DNA of 8,231 nucleotides from Coriobacteriaceae bacterium (lineage in GTDB: Bacteria; Actinomycetota; Coriobacteriia; Anaerosomatales; SLCP01), in assembly GCA_003563465.1 (NCBI GenBank), contig PWVH01000053.1, positions 1 to 8,231 on the forward strand. Direction: 5' to 3'. Position 1 is the stretch's first letter. The number at the start of each line of letters is the position of its first letter. The notes under the pieces are model-generated. The model did no database searches and was not told the origin of the DNA. It was given only the letters and a program-made list of their open reading frames with translations. Made by a program: the position numbers and the translations under genes. Of this stretch, positions 5,803 through 8,231 are shown piece by piece.

Positions 5803-6623
5803 AGCGCCGCTACCACTCTCTCTGCTGTCAGAGCCTCGGTCGGTACCGCTACGCCAAAGGCCCGGAGTTCTTGGGCCAGTCTTCCGATCGGTGGCTGCTT
5901 CAGCCCGAGCCGCTGCAAAGCGTCATCGCATCCGAGCAGATCGGCGGGCAGGCCTTCGAAGACGATCTCGCCCGCTGAAAGCACGATGACACGGTCGGCA
6001 AGCGCGGCATCAGCAAGATGATGGGTGACGTGCAAGATGCCAGTCCCGCGCTCACGTAACGCGGCAAGCACGGCGAGCACGTCTGCACGACCCTGAAGGT
6101 CCAGCATCGAGGTTGGCTCGTCGAGCACAAGATATGCCGGGTCGAGAGCCAAGGCGCCCGCGATGGCCAAACGCTGTCTCTGCCCACCCGAGAGCTGATG
6201 TGGCTCGCGTTGCTCCAGCCCTTCGAGCCCCACAGCTGAAATAGCGTGGTCGACCCGGTTCTTGATGTCTTCACGCTCTATGCCGAGGTTCTCCGGACCG
6301 AATGCTACGTCTTCTTCGACTGTGGTCGCGACTATCTGGTTGTCTGGATTCTGGAACACCAGGCCGACCCGTGACCGGACAGTCCATGTATGCTCTGCGT
6401 CGCCCGTGTCCATCTCATCGACCACTACCGAACCCGAAAGCGGTCTCAGAAGACCGTTGGTCAGCTTGACAAGGGTGGATTTCCCCGAGCCGTTGCCACC
6501 GAGCACGACGACGAGTTCGCCAGCTGAAAGGGTCGTGTTCACCCCTCCGAGCGCTGTCACAGCACCATCGGCAGCCGGATAAGCATAGGTGACGTCGATG
6601 AACTCGATCATCGCATCACTCAT
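5799..6623 (-). CDS. ecfA1: ECF transporter ATPase EcfA1
   Basis: This is the first ATPase of the ECF energizing module. Numbering from the ATG at 6623 (274 residues), Walker A is GGNGSGKST (42-50), the Q-loop contains Gln91 (in VFQNPDNQIVATTVEEDVAFG), the signature is LSGGQ (144-148), Walker B is YLVLDEP (164-170) with Glu169, and the switch His is 201 (in HVTHH). All catalytic elements are intact. The start is uncertain. ATG 6623 has AAAGG only one base away, while ATG 6611 (MIEFIDVTYAYP) is the homology-like start but has the same AAAGG 13 bases away. A TTG at 6647 has no ribosome binding site and would start inside the stem-loop at 6648-6680. The gene follows rplQ after about 100 bases and overlaps ecfA2 by four bases. 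Confidence 0.94.
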   Translation of the reverse strand: MSDAMIEFIDVTYAYPAADGAVTALGGVNTTLSAGELVVVLGGNGSGKSTLVKLTNGLLRPLSGSVVVDEMDTGDAEHTWTVRSRVGLVFQNPDNQIVATTVEEDVAFGPENLGIEREDIKNRVDHAISAVGLEGLEQREPHQLSGGQRQRLAIAGALALDPAYLVLDEPTSMLDLQGRADVLAVLAALRERGTGILHVTHHLADAALADRVIVLSAGEIVFEGLPADLLGCDDALQRLGLKQPPIGRLAQELRAFGVAVPTEALTAERVVAAL

Positions 6624-6647
6624 ACCTTTCTCGTTCAGGGACGTCAA

Positions 6648-6680
6648 AGGAGGGCCCGCTCGAATGACCGAGACCCTCCT
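6648..6680 (-). other. Stem-loop between rplQ and ecfA1
   Basis: In the minus-strand RNA, AGGAGGG (6680-6674) pairs with CCCUCCU (6654-6648). Inside, CUCG (6672-6669) pairs with CGAG (6662-6659) around a 6-base loop, with an uneven internal loop between the two stems. UUGACG follows, so with the last stem base the 3' side has only three U residues. It could be a weak terminator or attenuator that sets ECF expression relative to the alpha operon. It contains both a ribosome-binding-like AGGAGGG and its complement CCUCCUUU. No short coding frame uses that AGGAGGG. The rest of the 6624-6724 gap shows no good promoter. Confidence 0.45.
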
Positions 6681-6724
6681 CCGAAGACATCCCTACCGTT
6701 CGACCCGCTGGTCCAGCATACGCG

Positions 6725-7078
6725 CTACTCGACCAGCTCCAGAATCACCATAGGTGCGGCATCGCCTTTGCGGGGACCCAGCTTGTGGATACGAGTGTAT
6801 CCTCCGTCGCGACTTTCATAGCGCGGCGCGATGTCGTCGAAGACCCGGTGAACGATCTCCTTGTCACCGAGTTCGGCGATCGCCAGACGACGTGAATGGA
6901 CGTCTCCACTCTTGCCCCATGTGATCACCTTGTCCACCAGAGAGCGAACCTCTTTGGCCCTGGCCTCGGTGGTCTTGATACGCTCGTTTGCAAACAGCGC
7001 GACGGCAAGACTGCGGAGCATGGCCTTCCTGTGGCTTGCGTCCGTGCCCAGCTTCCGTCCCCTTTTCAGGTGTCTCAT
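6725..7078 (-). CDS. rplQ: 50S ribosomal protein L17
   Basis: L17 is a large-subunit protein near the polypeptide exit tunnel. The 117-residue product is the compact bacterial form. It shows MRHLKRGRKLGTDASHRKAM at the N-terminus, LFANERIKTTEARAKEVR (about 28-45) and the C-terminal signature GGYTRIHKLGPRKGDAAPM (about 91-109). The ATG at 7078 is 16 bases after the rpoA stop. GGGAG next to that stop gives an 8-base-range ribosome binding site. It is the last gene of the alpha operon in most bacteria, and the stem-loop at 6648-6680 may mark a partial end of that transcript. Confidence 0.98.
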   Translation of the reverse strand: MRHLKRGRKLGTDASHRKAMLRSLAVALFANERIKTTEARAKEVRSLVDKVITWGKSGDVHSRRLAIAELGDKEIVHRVFDDIAPRYESRDGGYTRIHKLGPRKGDAAPMVILELVE

Positions 7079-7094
7079 ATAGTCTTGTCTCCCG

Positions 7095-8033
7095 CTACTG
7101 CTTCAGGCTCAAGCCCATAGCCTGCAACTTGTCCTTCACTTCCTCGATGGACTTGGCGCCGAAGTTCCGGATGTTTAGGAGATCGGCCTCGGAACACTCC
7201 GTAAGCTGCCCGATCGTGTTCACTCCCTGACGCTTCAGGCAGTTGTAGGAGCGCACCGAAAGATCGAGCTCCTCTATGGGAGTGTCGAGCGCTCCCTCTG
7301 CCTCGTCACTCGGAGCGGCGAAGATCTCCCCTTCCGGAAGAGTGCCGACGGCCTGTTCGGCAAAGAGCATCATGTGCTCGTTGATGATTTGACCAGCGCG
7401 AGCGACAGCATCACCCGGCTCGATCGAGCCATCGGTCTCCACCTCGAGAATCAGCTTGTCGTAGTCGGTCCTTTGTCCCACACGGGTGTTCTCGACCAGA
7501 TACGTGCAGCGAGAAACCGGGCTGAACAGCGAATCGACCGTGATGACCCCTATGGGGTCCTCGGCACGCTTGTTCCGGTCTGCCGACACGTATCCGCGAC
7601 CCACGCCGATGCGTATCCCCATCTCGAGCTTCGCGCCCTTGTTCAAGTCAGCGATCACGTGCTCGGGATTCACCAGTTCGAACTCGGAGGGAACCTTCAG
7701 GTCTGCACCGGTCGCTACGCCCGGACCTTTGACGCTCAGCGTGGCAACGGCGTCGGCTGCACCTACACCTGCCTCTCGAAACACCAATCCCTTTACGTTC
7801 AGCACGATGTCTGTGACGTCGTCACGCACCCCCTCTATGGAGGTGAACTCGTGCTGCACGCCCTCCACTCGAATCGACGTGGCTGCAGCGCCCTCGAGAG
7901 AGGACAGCAATACGCGACGCACGCAGTTCCCGAGCGTGTAGCCGAACCCGCGCTCCAGCGGCTCGATGATGAATCGCGCTACGCAGCCATTCAGCTGTTC
8001 GACGGTGACCTGGGGTCTGATGAACTCTGTCAT
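7095..8033 (-). CDS. rpoA: DNA-directed RNA polymerase subunit alpha
   Basis: The alpha dimer nucleates RNA polymerase assembly, and its C-terminal domain contacts UP elements and activators. The 312-residue product is close to the Firmicute length and shorter than mycobacterial alpha. The N-terminal domain (about 1-235) has IIEPLERGFGYTLGNCVRRVLLSS-type residues (about 22-45) and LFSPVSRCTYLVENTRVGQRTD-type residues (about 169-190). An acidic linker (about 236-255) follows. The C-terminal domain (about 256-312) has LSVRSYNCLKRQGVNTIGQL and NIRNFGAKSIEEVK. Counterparts of the E. coli DNA-binding residues are present: Arg261, Asn264, Cys265, Lys267, Gly292, Lys294 and Ser295. The ATG at 8033 has AAGGAGG seven bases upstream. 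The 33-base gap after rpsD is too short for an obvious separate promoter. Confidence 0.99.
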   Translation of the reverse strand: MTEFIRPQVTVEQLNGCVARFIIEPLERGFGYTLGNCVRRVLLSSLEGAAATSIRVEGVQHEFTSIEGVRDDVTDIVLNVKGLVFREAGVGAADAVATLSVKGPGVATGADLKVPSEFELVNPEHVIADLNKGAKLEMGIRIGVGRGYVSADRNKRAEDPIGVITVDSLFSPVSRCTYLVENTRVGQRTDYDKLILEVETDGSIEPGDAVARAGQIINEHMMLFAEQAVGTLPEGEIFAAPSDEAEGALDTPIEELDLSVRSYNCLKRQGVNTIGQLTECSEADLLNIRNFGAKSIEEVKDKLQAMGLSLKQ

Positions 8034-8066
8034 CCAGAAGCCTCCTTGGATCTTCGAGGGCTCTCG

Positions 8067-8231
8067 CTACTTCGAATACAGCTCGACGATGAGCTGTTCT
8101 CTGACGGGCGCGTCGATCTGGTCGCGCTCGGGCAGGGAAAGCACCTTGCCGGAGAGCTTCTCGATGTCGACCTCGAGCCAGCCCGGGACCTCGATCTTCT
8201 CCGAGGATATAAGTGCGGTCTTGATCACGAG
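8067..8231 (-). CDS. rpsD: 30S ribosomal protein S4, C-terminal part (cut by window edge)
   Basis: S4 is a primary 16S rRNA-binding protein of the small subunit and, in many bacteria, a regulator of the alpha operon. The last 54 codons are in the window and end with TAG at 8069-8067. The encoded tail includes PGWLEVDIEKLSGKVLSLPE and then RDQIDAPVREQLIVELYSK, matching the conserved S4 end (W-L-x-D ... GKV-x-x-LPER ... EQLIVE-x-YSK). It precedes rpoA by 33 bases, the usual rpsD-rpoA-rplQ order of Gram-positive bacteria. The start and any leader are outside the window. Confidence 0.95.
   Translation of the reverse strand, partial: LVIKTALISSEKIEVPGWLEVDIEKLSGKVLSLPERDQIDAPVREQLIVELYSK

Overview
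The window is a dense, housekeeping stretch of a GC-rich, Gram-positive-type bacterial chromosome in which every gene I can support lies on the minus strand, so transcription runs from high to low coordinates. In transcription order it holds the tail of rpsD, then rpoA, rplQ, ecfA1, ecfA2, ecfT, truA, rplM, rpsI, glmM, a small Rieske [2Fe-2S] protein and the first 108 codons of glmS. The rpoA-rplQ-ecfA1-ecfA2-ecfT-truA-rplM-rpsI order is the one known from Firmicutes such as Bacillus. glmM directly after rplM-rpsI, with glmS nearby, is the arrangement known from Actinobacteria such as Mycobacterium. The combination, with the GC richness, suggests a deep-branching actinobacterial lineage such as Coriobacteriia. 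That placement is an inference from gene order, not a database result.

Layout: 8231-6725 is the end of the alpha operon (S4, RNA polymerase alpha, L17). A 101-base gap with a stem-loop separates it from the energizing module of an ECF vitamin/metal transporter (6623-4166), whose genes overlap by ATGA and GTGA junctions. truA follows ecfT after one base. A 173-base gap (3200-3372) then carries a candidate terminator hairpin for truA, a good sigma-70-type promoter (TTGACA, 17 bases, TAGAGT) and a leader of about 67 bases that can fold. rplM-rpsI follow, then a GC-rich intercistronic hairpin, glmM, and the Rieske gene 9 bases after glmM. A second promoter with a perfect, extended -10 (TATAAT at 527-522) lies after the Rieske gene. 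It would give glmS a leader of about 190 bases with a long-range helix and at least two local hairpins.

How the genes work together: S4, L17, L13, S9 and alpha make ribosomes and RNA polymerase, and TruA modifies tRNA anticodon arms. EcfA1, EcfA2 and EcfT would power separately encoded substrate-binding S components, none of which is in the window. GlmS (fructose-6-phosphate to glucosamine-6-phosphate) and GlmM (glucosamine-6-phosphate to glucosamine-1-phosphate) are consecutive steps toward UDP-GlcNAc and peptidoglycan. The Rieske protein between them has no evident role in that pathway.

I found no mobile element, CRISPR array, tRNA, rRNA or obviously new multi-gene system. The items most worth a second look are the structured glmS leader, which I could not match to the glmS ribozyme or another riboswitch I know, the rplM leader, and the Rieske gene inside the amino-sugar cluster.
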